A DNA stretch of 64,000 bases, taken from assembly GCA_965232595.1 (NCBI GenBank), contig OZ246983.1, forward strand, positions 4,960,001 through 5,024,000. Reading direction: 5' to 3'. Positions 41,998-50,069 of the stretch are shown here, one piece after another. This stretch comes from SZUA-309 sp965232595. GTDB taxonomy: Bacteria; Pseudomonadota; Gammaproteobacteria; Pseudomonadales; Azotimanducaceae. Below the pieces are notes generated by a model. The model did not search any database, was not told the origin of the DNA, and saw only the letters and a program-made list of their open reading frames with translations. Position 1 is the first letter of the stretch, and the number at the start of each line of letters is the position of its first letter. Made by a program: the position numbers and the translations under genes.

Positions 41998-42519
41998 ATG
42001 CCGCTGACAGGAGAATATCTGGGGATGCGCGTCCACGTGGACGAGCTGGACCAGGAGAACCACGCCTTCTTCGGCTGGTGCGGGCGCCACGAGCTGCGCG
42101 TGCAGCAGTGCTCGAGCTGCGGCCTGATGCGGGTGCCACCCACCACCGCCTGCCCGTTCTGCGCGCACGAGGATTCCACCTGGGAGCCGGTGTCCGGACG
42201 CGGCACCGTCTATTCCTACGGCGAGGTGCACCATGCCATCCAGCCCGTGTTCCGGGAGTTCGCGCCTTATCTCCTGCTGCTCGTAGAGCTGGATGAGCAG
42301 CGCAACGAGCCGGCAGAGTTCGATGGCCTGCGCCTGCAGGCCAACCTGGCAACGGCTGAAGGCGAGCTGGCCCCACCGGAGCTGGTTCGTTCCGTGGGCA
42401 TCGGCACGCGCGTGCGGGTGGTGTTCAGGGACATCGGCGATGGCATCGCCATGCCGTTATGGACCGTCGACGAGGAAGCGGAGCAGCCGGAGAATCCCTG
42501 GCGCTACCCGATCGAGTAA
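41998..42519 (+). CDS. DUF35 zinc-ribbon/OB-fold protein, partner of Ltp2-like protein
   Basis: This is a 173-residue DUF35 protein: a zinc ribbon with C38, C41, C52, C55 ('QQCSSCGLMRVPPTTACPFC'), then an OB-fold ('GTVYSYGEVHHAIQPVFREFAPYLLLLVELDEQ', 'TRVRVVFRDIGDG'). ATG 41998 is chosen over TTG 41992 because GGGGGGC lies at a good distance. The Ltp2-like stop ends 2 bases before this ATG. In actinobacterial sterol degradation the DUF35 domain stabilises Ltp2 and completes the active site. A terminator-like hairpin follows the gene. Confidence 0.88.
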   Translation: MPLTGEYLGMRVHVDELDQENHAFFGWCGRHELRVQQCSSCGLMRVPPTTACPFCAHEDSTWEPVSGRGTVYSYGEVHHAIQPVFREFAPYLLLLVELDEQRNEPAEFDGLRLQANLATAEGELAPPELVRSVGIGTRVRVVFRDIGDGIAMPLWTVDEEAEQPENPWRYPIE

Positions 42520-42533
42520 AAGAGGGAGCAAAA

Positions 42534-42562
42534 AGAAAGCGGGTGCCTGGCACCCGCTTTCT
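42534..42562. terminator. Strong hairpin, bidirectional terminator candidate
   Basis: A 13-base perfect stem (AGAAAGCGGGTGC) with a CTG loop, flanked by A-rich sequence on the left and the T-rich arm on the right, lies between the convergent DUF35 and thiolase genes. A second 8-base stem, GCACCTGC/GCAGGTGC, follows at 42572-42590. Together they can terminate both transcripts. Confidence 0.75.
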
Positions 42563-42596
42563 GTTATCGACGCACCTGCTCAGCAGGTGCTTGAGG

Positions 42597-43835
42597 CTAC
42601 ACGCGCTCGATAATGATGGCCGGGGCCATGCCGCCGCCGGTGCACATGGTGATCAGCGCCGTGTTCAGATCCCGGCGCTCCAGCTCGTCCAGCGCGGTGC
42701 CAATCAGGATGGAACCGGTTGCGCCGATCGGGTGACCCAGGGCCATGGCGCCGCCGTTGACGTTGACGATCTCCGGATCCAGCTCCAGATCGCGGATGAA
42801 CTTGGCTGCCACTACCGAGAAGGCCTCGTTCACCTCGAACAGATCGATGTCGCTGGTGGTCATGCCGGCACGGGCCAGCACTTTCTTCGCCGCGGGCACC
42901 GGCTCGTTCAGCATCAGGGTCGGATCACCGCCGACGGTGGCGATGCACTTGATCCGTGCCCGTGGCTTCCAGCCCACCTTGTCGGCGTACTCTTTGCTGG
43001 AGAGCACCAGCGCCGCCGCGCCATCGACAACGCCGGAGCTGTTGCCGGCGTGATGCACGTGATTGATCTTCAGATCCGGGTAAGCCCGTTTCACCAGCTG
43101 CTCGAAGGTCTCGCCGGTATCGTCGATGGGTGCCGGCATGAACTGATCGAACACCGTCTTCAGCTCCGCCAGGCTCTCCATGGTGGTGCCCGGACGCGGA
43201 AACTCTTCCCGATCCAGGGCCACGGTGCCGTCGTCGTTGGTCACTGCAAACAGGCTCTTGTCGAAGTGGCCATTGTCGAGCGCGTGCTTGGCCCGCTTCT
43301 GGCTCTCCACCGCCAGCGCGTCCACATCCTCCCGGCTGAAGCCTTCCAGCGTCGCGATCATGTCCGCGCAGATGCCCTGATGCGGCTGCGGGTGCTGATC
43401 CCGCAGGTGCAGGTTGCCGCCGTCCACCGTCCGGTTGTTGGTCGGGTTGGTCAGGGTCGCGGTGTAAGACATCATCTCGACGCCACCGGCGATGCAGAGG
43501 TCGTCCATGCCGCTCATGACGTTGGCTGCCGCCAGGTTCACCGAGGTGATGCCCGAGCCGCAGAAGCGGTCCAGCGTGACCGCCGATGCCTTGGTGGACC
43601 AGCCCGCATCGAGCACGCCCATGCGGCCCACGCAGGCGCCCTGGTAACCGACCTGGGAGCTGCAGCCGATGACAACGTCATCCACGTCTTCCGTGTTCAG
43701 ATCGTTCCGTGACTCGACCTGCTCCAGCACTTTGGCGAGCAGGCGGCCCGGGTGAAAGTGGGACAGGGAACCTTTTCCTGCCTTGCCGATGCCGCGTGGG
43801 GTGCGCACCGCGTCGATGATGTAGGCGTCCGCCAT
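42597..43835 (-). CDS. Acetyl-CoA C-acyltransferase (thiolase)
   Basis: This 412-residue classical degradative thiolase has the nucleophile C92 in 'DRFCGSGI', the GHP His at about 368 in 'ALGHPIGATG' and the C-terminal acid/base C398 in 'MCTGGGMA', all in place. It should cleave 3-oxoacyl-CoA to acetyl-CoA plus a shortened acyl-CoA. AGGAGA precedes the ATG, and an exact GAAT-N4-ATTC palindrome lies 26 bases upstream. It follows the nitronate monooxygenase by 73 bases on the same strand. It would complete the beta-oxidation started by the dehydrogenase and crotonase genes. Confidence 0.94.
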   Translation of the reverse strand: MADAYIIDAVRTPRGIGKAGKGSLSHFHPGRLLAKVLEQVESRNDLNTEDVDDVVIGCSSQVGYQGACVGRMGVLDAGWSTKASAVTLDRFCGSGITSVNLAAANVMSGMDDLCIAGGVEMMSYTATLTNPTNNRTVDGGNLHLRDQHPQPHQGICADMIATLEGFSREDVDALAVESQKRAKHALDNGHFDKSLFAVTNDDGTVALDREEFPRPGTTMESLAELKTVFDQFMPAPIDDTGETFEQLVKRAYPDLKINHVHHAGNSSGVVDGAAALVLSSKEYADKVGWKPRARIKCIATVGGDPTLMLNEPVPAAKKVLARAGMTTSDIDLFEVNEAFSVVAAKFIRDLELDPEIVNVNGGAMALGHPIGATGSILIGTALDELERRDLNTALITMCTGGGMAPAIIIERV

Positions 43836-43860
43836 CTCTCTCTATCTCCTGTGTAACTCT

Positions 43861-43872
43861 GAATGCCGATTC
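43861..43872. promoter_or_regulatory. Exact GAAT-N4-ATTC element (GAATGCCGATTC)
   Basis: It lies 26 bases upstream of the thiolase ATG in the 73-base gap after the nitronate monooxygenase. It has the same 4+4 arms as the palindromes at 9351-9362 and 33152-33163, though the inner bases are not complementary. It may give the thiolase its own regulated promoter within the pathway regulon. Confidence 0.45.
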
Positions 43873-43908
43873 GGAAACCAGCCAGACTACCTCAATTGGT
43901 TAGCCCGT

Positions 43909-45039
43909 TCACTCGCCCAGCGTGGCCGACAACCGCTCGGTCGCCGCCAGGTAATCCTCCATGAATTCCCGGACCACGGTCCGGGAGTCCTGTATGTCGT
44001 TCATGAGCCCGACCCCCTGGCCGACGAAAAACGTCGCCAGGCTGCGGGCACCCTGATGCCCGCCCTCCGCAAGCTTGGTCACCCTGCCCAACGCCGGCTC
44101 GCTGACCAGGGACATCAGCGGCATCGGCAGCGGCTCCGGCGCCTCCTCGTTCTCCCAGGCATCGGTCCAGGCGGAGCGCAGCTGCCGCGAGTACTTGCCG
44201 GTCCGATACTTGGAGCGCACGGTCTGCCGGGACGTGGCCTGGGTGTACTTCTCTTTCACCACCGGCGAGGTCTCCGCTTCCGTGGTGGTCAGCCACATGG
44301 AGCCGGTCCAGGCGCCATGCGCGCCCATGGCCATGCAGGCGGCCATCTGCCGGCCCTGAACAATGCCGCCGGCAGCCAGAACGCAGACGTTCGAGTCCTG
44401 CACCGCTTCTACCACCTCGGGGACCAGCACCATCGTGCTCACCTCGCCGCAGTGCCCGCCCGCTTCGGTGCCGGCCACCACCAGAATGTCCACGCCAGCC
44501 TCCACCTGCTTGATGGCATGCTCCTTGGCGCCCACCAGCGCAGCCGTAGCCACGCCGCGTTCCTTGCCCATCTCCAGCATGTACCGGGGCGGCACGCCGA
44601 GGGCGTTGGCAATCAGCTTGATCGGGTGCGAGAAGGCCACGTCGATGATGTTGGTGGCCTTGTTCTCGGTGAGGAAGCCGCTGGCAACGCCCGCACGTGC
44701 GCTTTCGTAGAGATCGCCCGCATCGATGTCGTGCTGAGCGAGCACGTTGATGGCGTAATCCCGGTGCTCATCCGGCACCCGGGCCTTCAGCGACTCGCCG
44801 GTGTCCTCATCCGTGGCGGCCAGCGAGGTAGGCGCAATCAGATCGACCCCATAGGGCATGCCGTCGATGTGCTCGTCGATCCAGTTCAGCTCGATCTCGA
44901 GCTGCTCGGCGCTGTAGCCTGCGGCACCCAGCACGCCCATGCCGCCGGCTTTCGACACCTCCACCACCACGTCACGACAGTGGGTAAACGCCAGCAGCGG
45001 AAACTCGATTCCGAGCAGATCGCAAATGGGAGATTTCAT
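43909..45039 (-). CDS. Nitronate monooxygenase (2-nitropropane dioxygenase-like) family protein
   Basis: This is a 376-residue FMN-dependent TIM-barrel protein. 'DLLGIEFPLLAFTH' opens the barrel, 'SKAGGMGVLGAAGYSAEQLE' follows, and the FMN phosphate-binding segment 'VVAGTEAGGHCGEVSTMVLVPEVVEAV' contains the catalytic-type His. It ends in a helical C-terminal region. The family includes genuine nitronate oxidases but also enoyl reductase-like FabK relatives, so the real reaction could be an acyl-CoA redox step. ATG 45039 is chosen because AAGGAGGG stands 5 bases ahead; the frame is open well beyond. The thiolase follows. Confidence 0.87.
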   Translation of the reverse strand: MKSPICDLLGIEFPLLAFTHCRDVVVEVSKAGGMGVLGAAGYSAEQLEIELNWIDEHIDGMPYGVDLIAPTSLAATDEDTGESLKARVPDEHRDYAINVLAQHDIDAGDLYESARAGVASGFLTENKATNIIDVAFSHPIKLIANALGVPPRYMLEMGKERGVATAALVGAKEHAIKQVEAGVDILVVAGTEAGGHCGEVSTMVLVPEVVEAVQDSNVCVLAAGGIVQGRQMAACMAMGAHGAWTGSMWLTTTEAETSPVVKEKYTQATSRQTVRSKYRTGKYSRQLRSAWTDAWENEEAPEPLPMPLMSLVSEPALGRVTKLAEGGHQGARSLATFFVGQGVGLMNDIQDSRTVVREFMEDYLAATERLSATLGE

Positions 45040-45144
45040 TGATTCCCTCCTTGGCCGACCTTTACCAGGCAGGCGGAAACTTGGTTTACTTGTTCGAAAG
45101 TACCACGATCCCAGCAACAAGCACGACCTGGCGCAGCGCCGTCC

Positions 45145-45762
45145 ATGACGATCAAATCTTTCCTCTACGATCACTTCGTCTCCGGGCGCTACGACAAGAC
45201 GCTGGCCGAGGTGACCGACGACTTCCGTAAGATCCTCCTGCAGCGAATGGCCATTCAACCCGGCGCAACGGTTCTGGACCTCGGCTGCGGTACCGGCCTG
45301 AACCAGCCCCACCTGGCCGCCGCCGTCGGCGCCGAGGGCAGGATCATCGGCGTTGATGCGTCCTCGCAGATGCTCGAACAGGCTCGTCAACGTGCCGCAG
45401 AAGGCGGCTACGCCGAGCGGCTCACCCTCATCCAGGGCGATGCACGGCAGTTGGAAACACTGGTCGACGCAGCTCCGGACGCCGTCGTCGCAACGCTCAT
45501 CTTCAGCGTGGTGCCTGCCTGGCGGGCGGTGTTCCAGAAGTCCTATGACCTGCTCAAGCCCGGCGGGCGCTACGGCGTGATGGACAACTACTGGCCAAGC
45601 CCGTCGCTGCGGCTCTGGTTCCTGAGCTGGACGTTTGCGGCGGATGCCAAGCGACCCGGCTTCGAACCGCTTTCCCAGCAGGCCGAGGCGTTCAACCTCG
45701 AGTACCACCCACCGGATTCAGACGTCCAGTTTTACGTGGCGTACGGAACCAAGCCGGGCTGA
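45145..45762 (+). CDS. Class I SAM-dependent methyltransferase
   Basis: This is a 205-residue methyltransferase. The SAM-binding glycine motif 'VLDLGCGTGLNQPH' is at 43-56, the acidic loop 'GVDASSQMLEQARQRA' follows, and 'YDLLKPGGRYGVMDNYWPS' is the post-IV motif. It resembles UbiE/Methyltransf_11-type enzymes; the acceptor is unknown. It is divergent from the nitronate monooxygenase with a 105-base gap, and the racemase-like gene starts 46 bases after it on the same strand. A role in modifying a quinone or pathway intermediate is possible. Confidence 0.85.
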   Translation: MTIKSFLYDHFVSGRYDKTLAEVTDDFRKILLQRMAIQPGATVLDLGCGTGLNQPHLAAAVGAEGRIIGVDASSQMLEQARQRAAEGGYAERLTLIQGDARQLETLVDAAPDAVVATLIFSVVPAWRAVFQKSYDLLKPGGRYGVMDNYWPSPSLRLWFLSWTFAADAKRPGFEPLSQQAEAFNLEYHPPDSDVQFYVAYGTKPG

Positions 45763-45808
45763 TCAGCCATCGGGCGCCAGACAACCGACTAAAGACAAGG
45801 AGAGAAAC

Positions 45809-46945
45809 ATGGGACCACTGAACGGCGTAAGAGTCATCGAGCTGCAGGGCATCGGCCCGGGCCCCTTCTGCGGCATGATGCTCGCGGATATGGGCGCAGA
45901 GATCATCCGTATCGACCGCGCCGGCTCCGTCGGCCGCAAGGCGCCGGTCGCCGACGTGCTGGCCCGGGGCAGAAAGAGCATCGGCGTCGATCTGAAGAAT
46001 CCGGACGGGGTGGAAACGGTGCTGAAGCTCATCGAGACCGCCGACGTGCTGGTTGAGGGCTTCCGGCCGGGTGTCACCGAGCGTCTCGGGCTCGGCCCGG
46101 CGGTCTGCCTGGCCAGAAACCCGAAGCTGGTCTACGGGCGGATGACCGGTTGGGGCCAGACCGGCTCCATGGCGCCTGCCGCCGGTCATGACATCAACTA
46201 CATCTCCCTCTCCGGCGCTCTGCACGGGATCGGCGAGCAGGGCGGCAAGCCGGTGCCGCCGCTGAATCTGGTCGGCGACTTCGGCGGCGGCGGCATGCTG
46301 CTCGCGTTTGGCATCGCCGCGGCGCTGGTCGAGGTCGGCAAGAGCGGTGAGGGTCAGGTGATCGACGCGGCGATGACGGACGGCTCGGCGCTGCTGATGA
46401 ACGCCATCTTCGGCATGATGAACACGGGCGCCTGGCAACCGGAGCGCGGCACCAACCTGCTGGACACCGGCGCGCACTTCTACGGCACCTTCGAGACCAG
46501 CGACGGCAAGCACATCTCCATCGGCTCCATCGAGCCGCAGTTCTACGCTCTGCTGCTCGAGAAGACCGGCCTGAAAGACGATCCGCGCTTTCAGGCGCAG
46601 ATGGACAGAGCGCTCTGGCCGGAGCTGAAAGCAGAGCTGACGAAGGTCTTCATGGCAAAAACCCGGGACGAGTGGGACGAGATCATGCTTGGCACCGACA
46701 TCTGCTACGCGCCCGTGCTCGATCTGACGGACGCCGCCGCGCACCCGCACAACCGGGAGCGGCAGACCTTCGTGGAATCAGCGGGCATTACTCAGGCCGC
46801 GCCCGCTCCGAGATTCTCCCGCACCGAGCCGGAGCTGCCTTCTGCGCCCGTCGCCCCTGGCGCGCAGACGGATCAGGTGCTGAAAGAGGCGGGGATCGAC
46901 GAGGCAGAGATCTCGGCGCTCAGAGAGTCCGGCGCCATCGCCTGA
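45809..46945 (+). CDS. Alpha-methylacyl-CoA racemase-like CoA-transferase family protein
   Basis: This 378-residue family III protein looks like a racemase rather than a transferase. 'GPGPFCGMMLADMGAEIIRIDR' (given in part: GPGPFCGM at 16-23) is the AMACR opening. The catalytic pair H127 ('AAGHDINYISLSG') and D157 ('NLVGDFGGGG') correspond to H126/D156 of the mycobacterial enzyme. It would interconvert R- and S-2-methylacyl-CoA so that acyl-CoA dehydrogenases accept the side chain. AAGGAGAG precedes ATG 45809. This is among the best clues that branched isoprenoid or sterol acids are degraded here. Confidence 0.9.
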   Translation: MGPLNGVRVIELQGIGPGPFCGMMLADMGAEIIRIDRAGSVGRKAPVADVLARGRKSIGVDLKNPDGVETVLKLIETADVLVEGFRPGVTERLGLGPAVCLARNPKLVYGRMTGWGQTGSMAPAAGHDINYISLSGALHGIGEQGGKPVPPLNLVGDFGGGGMLLAFGIAAALVEVGKSGEGQVIDAAMTDGSALLMNAIFGMMNTGAWQPERGTNLLDTGAHFYGTFETSDGKHISIGSIEPQFYALLLEKTGLKDDPRFQAQMDRALWPELKAELTKVFMAKTRDEWDEIMLGTDICYAPVLDLTDAAAHPHNRERQTFVESAGITQAAPAPRFSRTEPELPSAPVAPGAQTDQVLKEAGIDEAEISALRESGAIA

Positions 46946-46950
46946 CAGAA

Positions 46951-46975
46951 CCTCTGCAGCTCAGAGGAGCTTTTC
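46951..46975 (+). terminator. Rho-independent terminator candidate after racemase gene
   Basis: The stem CCTCTG-CAGCT-CAGAGG is followed by AGCTTTTCTT, 6 bases after the racemase stop. It overlaps the 3' end of the convergent SDR gene (stop at 46961). The stem is short, but the T-run placement is right for the plus strand. Confidence 0.6.
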
Positions 46976-47791
46976 TTCCAGGTCGTCCCCACCTCTGGGG
47001 ACGGCGCCGAGGCCCCTGATCCCGAAGCCGCCGTCATGGTTCAGAACCGCGCCGGTCGAGGGCACATTGTCTTTGCGCGATGAGAAAAACACGTAGCCGC
47101 CGGCGTATTCGGCCGGCGTCGGCATCTGCCCCAGCGGCACGAAGCCGGCCGCGTTCTGGCTCATGGACTCGCCGGGGAACCTGCGCGCCTCCATGCCGAG
47201 GCTGGCCGGCCCTTTGAGGCTGGTGGAGATGGCACCCGGCGCCACCCCGTTGACCCTGACGTGCGGCGCCAGCTCGAAGGCGAGCTGGCGGATCATGCCG
47301 ACCACCGCGTGCTTGGTGCCGGTGTAGAGCATGCCGCCACCGGAGGGCCAGAAGCCGGCGTTGGAGACGGTGAAGGTCATCGAGCCTTTGCTGGCCACCA
47401 GCGGCTTCAAAGCCGCCTTCGCCAGCATCATGTAGCCCAGCACGTTGACCTGAAACAGCTCATCGAAGGTGTCGGCCAGCTTGTCCGCCGGCAGGTCGAC
47501 CAGAGTGACGTTGTAGTCCCAGATACCGGCGTTACCGATGGCCGCATCGAGACCACCGAAGCGATCAACGGCCGCGGCAACCGCCGCCTCGTTGTCGGCG
47601 AAGGAGCGGACGTCGCCGGTCCTGCAGACGACTCTATCGCCATGCTGCTCCTCGAGCGCCGCACAGCCTTCCGCCGAGCGATCGAGCACGGCGACGTTGG
47701 CGCCTTCATCGATGAACCGGTCGACGATGGCCGCACCCAGGCCGGAAGCACCGCCGGTGATGAGGGCAGTCTGCCCGTCCAGCGCCCCCAT
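46961..47791 (-). CDS. SDR oxidoreductase, cis-dihydrodiol dehydrogenase (BphB)-like
   Basis: This 276-residue NAD-dependent short-chain dehydrogenase has the cofactor motif 'TGGASGLG' (12-19), 'GNAGI' at 86-90, and the catalytic triad S143, Y156, K160. The sequence style ('DAAIGNAGIWDYNVTLVDLP', 'MTFTVSNAGFWPSGGGMLYTG') matches the dehydrogenases that oxidise cis-dihydrodiols made by ring-hydroxylating dioxygenases. The gene overlaps the dioxygenase beta-subunit stop by one base (TGATG) and is the third gene of alpha-beta-SDR, so a dihydrodiol-to-catechol role is well supported. Confidence 0.9.
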   Translation of the reverse strand: MGALDGQTALITGGASGLGAAIVDRFIDEGANVAVLDRSAEGCAALEEQHGDRVVCRTGDVRSFADNEAAVAAAVDRFGGLDAAIGNAGIWDYNVTLVDLPADKLADTFDELFQVNVLGYMMLAKAALKPLVASKGSMTFTVSNAGFWPSGGGMLYTGTKHAVVGMIRQLAFELAPHVRVNGVAPGAISTSLKGPASLGMEARRFPGESMSQNAAGFVPLGQMPTPAEYAGGYVFFSSRKDNVPSTGAVLNHDGGFGIRGLGAVPRGGDDLEEKLL

Positions 47792-48324
47792 CAGAACAGG
47801 TTGCTCATGTTCTGGGCGAGGATCACGGTCTGCTCCAGGAAGATGTGGCGTCGCGCCAGCATGAGCTCGCCGTCCACCCGCCGCAGCAAATCTTCCCGGC
47901 GGCCGATCCAGCTGTCCTCTTCGCTGTTCAGCCGCGTTCGGTACAGCTGGAAGTTGCAGGTGGTGAGAATCTCGTCCCCATCGATGCGGAGAATCCGCAC
48001 GTTGGTGACCATCCGCCGGGTTCGCGAAGGCGGATCTTCTGCCCAGGCCCGGCCTGCGCTGAGACGCTGAATACGCAGCCCAAGGGTGTTCTTGTCGTCA
48101 TCGAAGAACGCCATGCCACCCTCTTTCGTGAACTCCCGAGCCACCTCCTTCGCGGTGGTGGTGCGGCGTATCGGCATCCAGTAGTGAATGTCGTCGGTGA
48201 GCAGCGCAAACCACTCGTCGAGCTTCTTCTCGTCCAGAAGCGCCCCTTCCCGGTAGAGAAACTCCTCCGCTTCGAAGGTGAGCAGCATGCGCTCCTGCAG
48301 GCTGAGGTCTTCGAACGCCGCCAT
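47791..48324 (-). CDS. Aromatic-ring-hydroxylating dioxygenase beta subunit
   Basis: This 177-residue small subunit has the NTF2/SnoaL-like cone fold. 'EEFLYREGALLDEKKLDEWFALLTDDIHYWMPIRRT' is the hallmark of BphA2/NahAd-type subunits, and 'RRMVTNVRI' and 'SWIGRREDLLRRVDGELMLARRHIFLEQ' follow in order. ATG 48324 shares its A with the alpha-subunit stop (TGATG), so translation is coupled. It is a structural part of the alpha3beta3 dioxygenase with little catalytic role. Confidence 0.92.
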   Translation of the reverse strand: MAAFEDLSLQERMLLTFEAEEFLYREGALLDEKKLDEWFALLTDDIHYWMPIRRTTTAKEVAREFTKEGGMAFFDDDKNTLGLRIQRLSAGRAWAEDPPSRTRRMVTNVRILRIDGDEILTTCNFQLYRTRLNSEEDSWIGRREDLLRRVDGELMLARRHIFLEQTVILAQNMSNLF

Positions 48325-49667
48325 CACACCACACCCTTGGGCGGCTTCGAGTGGTTGGCGATGAGGTCTTCCCAGCTCTCCGCCAGCATCCACTCCTGCC
48401 AGGACTGGTAGGTCCAGCGTTGACCGTGCTCGTTCACAACCGTTTCGATCCGCGACTGGCCGGAGTCGTCTTCGAGCATCTCATCGTGGCCCTTGCCCAT
48501 GGCGAAGTTGAGCGGGCGTTTGCGGGTTACCGCACCCATGGCGCCGCGGGTGGAATGGCTCCAGTTTTCGCCGTCATCCTGCTCGAGCAGGCCCGCCGGT
48601 CCGAAGATGTGGTTCGCCTGAAACATGGTCATCCGGCGGGTTTCTTCCGAGGCGTCCTCATGCATGAAGGTGAACCACCAGAGCTCTGTTTCGTAGGGCC
48701 CTCTGGGTATGCGCAGGCAGATCTGGTTGGTCAGTGCCACCCAGAGGTTCGGGAAGATGTTCGGGTGGCCGAAAGATCGATAACCAACCGGGCCCAGGGC
48801 TTCCCGCATGGCAGGATCCGTTCTGCGGATGGCGTTGATGTCGTACCACTGCGGGTGCTCTTTGTCGCCGGCCGCCAACCGCGCATCAAACTCTGCCTGC
48901 TCCTCCTCGGAGATGCCGGGGCCGCCGATACCGTGCCCGTACTCGCCGAGGATCACCATCTGGTGATCGGGCGCCATACCTTCCTCGGACAGCAGCCCGA
49001 CCCGAAGCGCCGAACCGTGACTCACCTTGACGTGATACCAGTCGTAGAGGTTGTCGACCGCCAGCTTCCAGTTGCACTTGATGCGATTCTTCTGCACGCC
49101 GTCGAGCGCCTGGAGTTTGCCTTTGGAGGCGAGCATATCGATGCCGACCCGACCGACCCAGCCGAGGTAATCCGGCAGCGCCGGCGCGGCGGGATCCATG
49201 GTGGCGAAGACGAAGCCTTTATAGCTCTCCACCTTGGCGGCACGGCCCAGCCCCCAGGCTTCCTTATCGATGTCGTTCCGGTAGAACTTCTCTTCCCCCG
49301 GCATGCCGATCAGCTTGCCGGTCAGATCGAAGTTCCAGCCATGGTAAGAGCAGAGGAAGCTGTTGGCCTTGCCGATCTCCGCCCGGCACACCGTGTTCCC
49401 GCGGTGCGGGCAGGAGTTGAGCAGCACCTGGATGCCGCCGTCTCTGTCCCGAACCACGATTACCTCATCCTCGCCGATGAAGTTCATGAAGAAATCACCC
49501 GGTTCCGGAATCTGCGTCTCGTGACACATGAAGTTCCAGGCTCGGGCGAAGATCTTCTCCAGCTCTTCCTGGTAGATCGCCGGATCGGTGAAGATCCGTC
49601 GATCCAGCACCCCGTTGTCTACGTCGTACCAGGGCTGACTTGCTGACGTGGTTGATGGTTCGGCCAT
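48324..49667 (-). CDS. Aromatic-ring-hydroxylating dioxygenase alpha subunit (Rieske)
   Basis: This 447-residue catalytic subunit has Rieske ligands C86-x-H88 and C106-x2-H109, mononuclear iron ligands H212 and H217 with bridging D205 in 'VDNLYDWYHVKVSHGS', and a full C-terminal domain. Of the BphA1/NahAc length, it should add O2 to an aromatic ring to give a cis-dihydrodiol. GGGAGGGG precedes ATG 49667, which is preferred to an upstream in-frame start. The operon continues with beta and SDR, but ferredoxin, reductase, extradiol dioxygenase and hydrolase genes are missing here. Confidence 0.94.
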   Translation of the reverse strand: MAEPSTTSASQPWYDVDNGVLDRRIFTDPAIYQEELEKIFARAWNFMCHETQIPEPGDFFMNFIGEDEVIVVRDRDGGIQVLLNSCPHRGNTVCRAEIGKANSFLCSYHGWNFDLTGKLIGMPGEEKFYRNDIDKEAWGLGRAAKVESYKGFVFATMDPAAPALPDYLGWVGRVGIDMLASKGKLQALDGVQKNRIKCNWKLAVDNLYDWYHVKVSHGSALRVGLLSEEGMAPDHQMVILGEYGHGIGGPGISEEEQAEFDARLAAGDKEHPQWYDINAIRRTDPAMREALGPVGYRSFGHPNIFPNLWVALTNQICLRIPRGPYETELWWFTFMHEDASEETRRMTMFQANHIFGPAGLLEQDDGENWSHSTRGAMGAVTRKRPLNFAMGKGHDEMLEDDSGQSRIETVVNEHGQRWTYQSWQEWMLAESWEDLIANHSKPPKGVV

Positions 49668-49701
49668 CGCTCCCCTCCCGAGTTCGTCCCGACCAGGGCC
49701 C

Positions 49702-49989
49702 TCAATCGTCGGACCCACACCCCTTGGTTACCTGTGAGACCTTCTGCATCAGCGACATCTGCGCTTCCGGATCCAGCTCCGGTGGCTGCTGTTGCGTCAT
49801 CATGGCCAGCGCCACGGCCTGTTCCTGGTCGGACATGATCGCATCTGCCGTCGCCTGCCCGCAGCGGCAGTTCTCCGGCGTGTCGGCGTTGGTTCTGAGA
49901 CAGAAATCCTCCAGCGAATCGTAGGACTCCTGGGCCAGAGCGCCTACGGCGAAGGCGGCGAGCAGCAGCGACGACAGCGTTCTCAGCAT
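49702..49989 (-). CDS. Small exported Cys-containing protein of unknown function
   Basis: This is a 95-residue protein. Residues 1-19 (MLRTLSSLLLAAFAVGALA) form a clear signal peptide with an ALA-Q cleavage site. The mature 76 residues contain four Cys ('FCLRT', 'ENCRCG', 'KGCGSDD'), which could form two disulfides in the periplasm, and a Gln/Met-rich middle. GGAGGG precedes the ATG. It sits 34 bases upstream of the dioxygenase alpha gene on the same strand. I do not recognise the family. Confidence 0.72.
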   Translation of the reverse strand: MLRTLSSLLLAAFAVGALAQESYDSLEDFCLRTNADTPENCRCGQATADAIMSDQEQAVALAMMTQQQPPELDPEAQMSLMQKVSQVTKGCGSDD

Positions 49990-50069
49990 CGATCAATCCC
50001 TCCCTTGATGCTTCTCAAGACTACCAGAACTTCAGCGGCTGGCTCGTTTCGTCCCCCGCGGCCATCGGC

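Noticed and set aside
40706..42376. 556-codon minus-strand open frame
   Set aside because: Antisense to the Ltp2-like and DUF35 genes, which have conserved motifs. His/Val/Ala-rich shadow typical of high-GC DNA.
45040..45708. Possible N-terminal extension of the nitronate monooxygenase
   Set aside because: The extension is antisense to the methyltransferase. ATG 45039 has AAGGAGGG and begins the family's first barrel strand.
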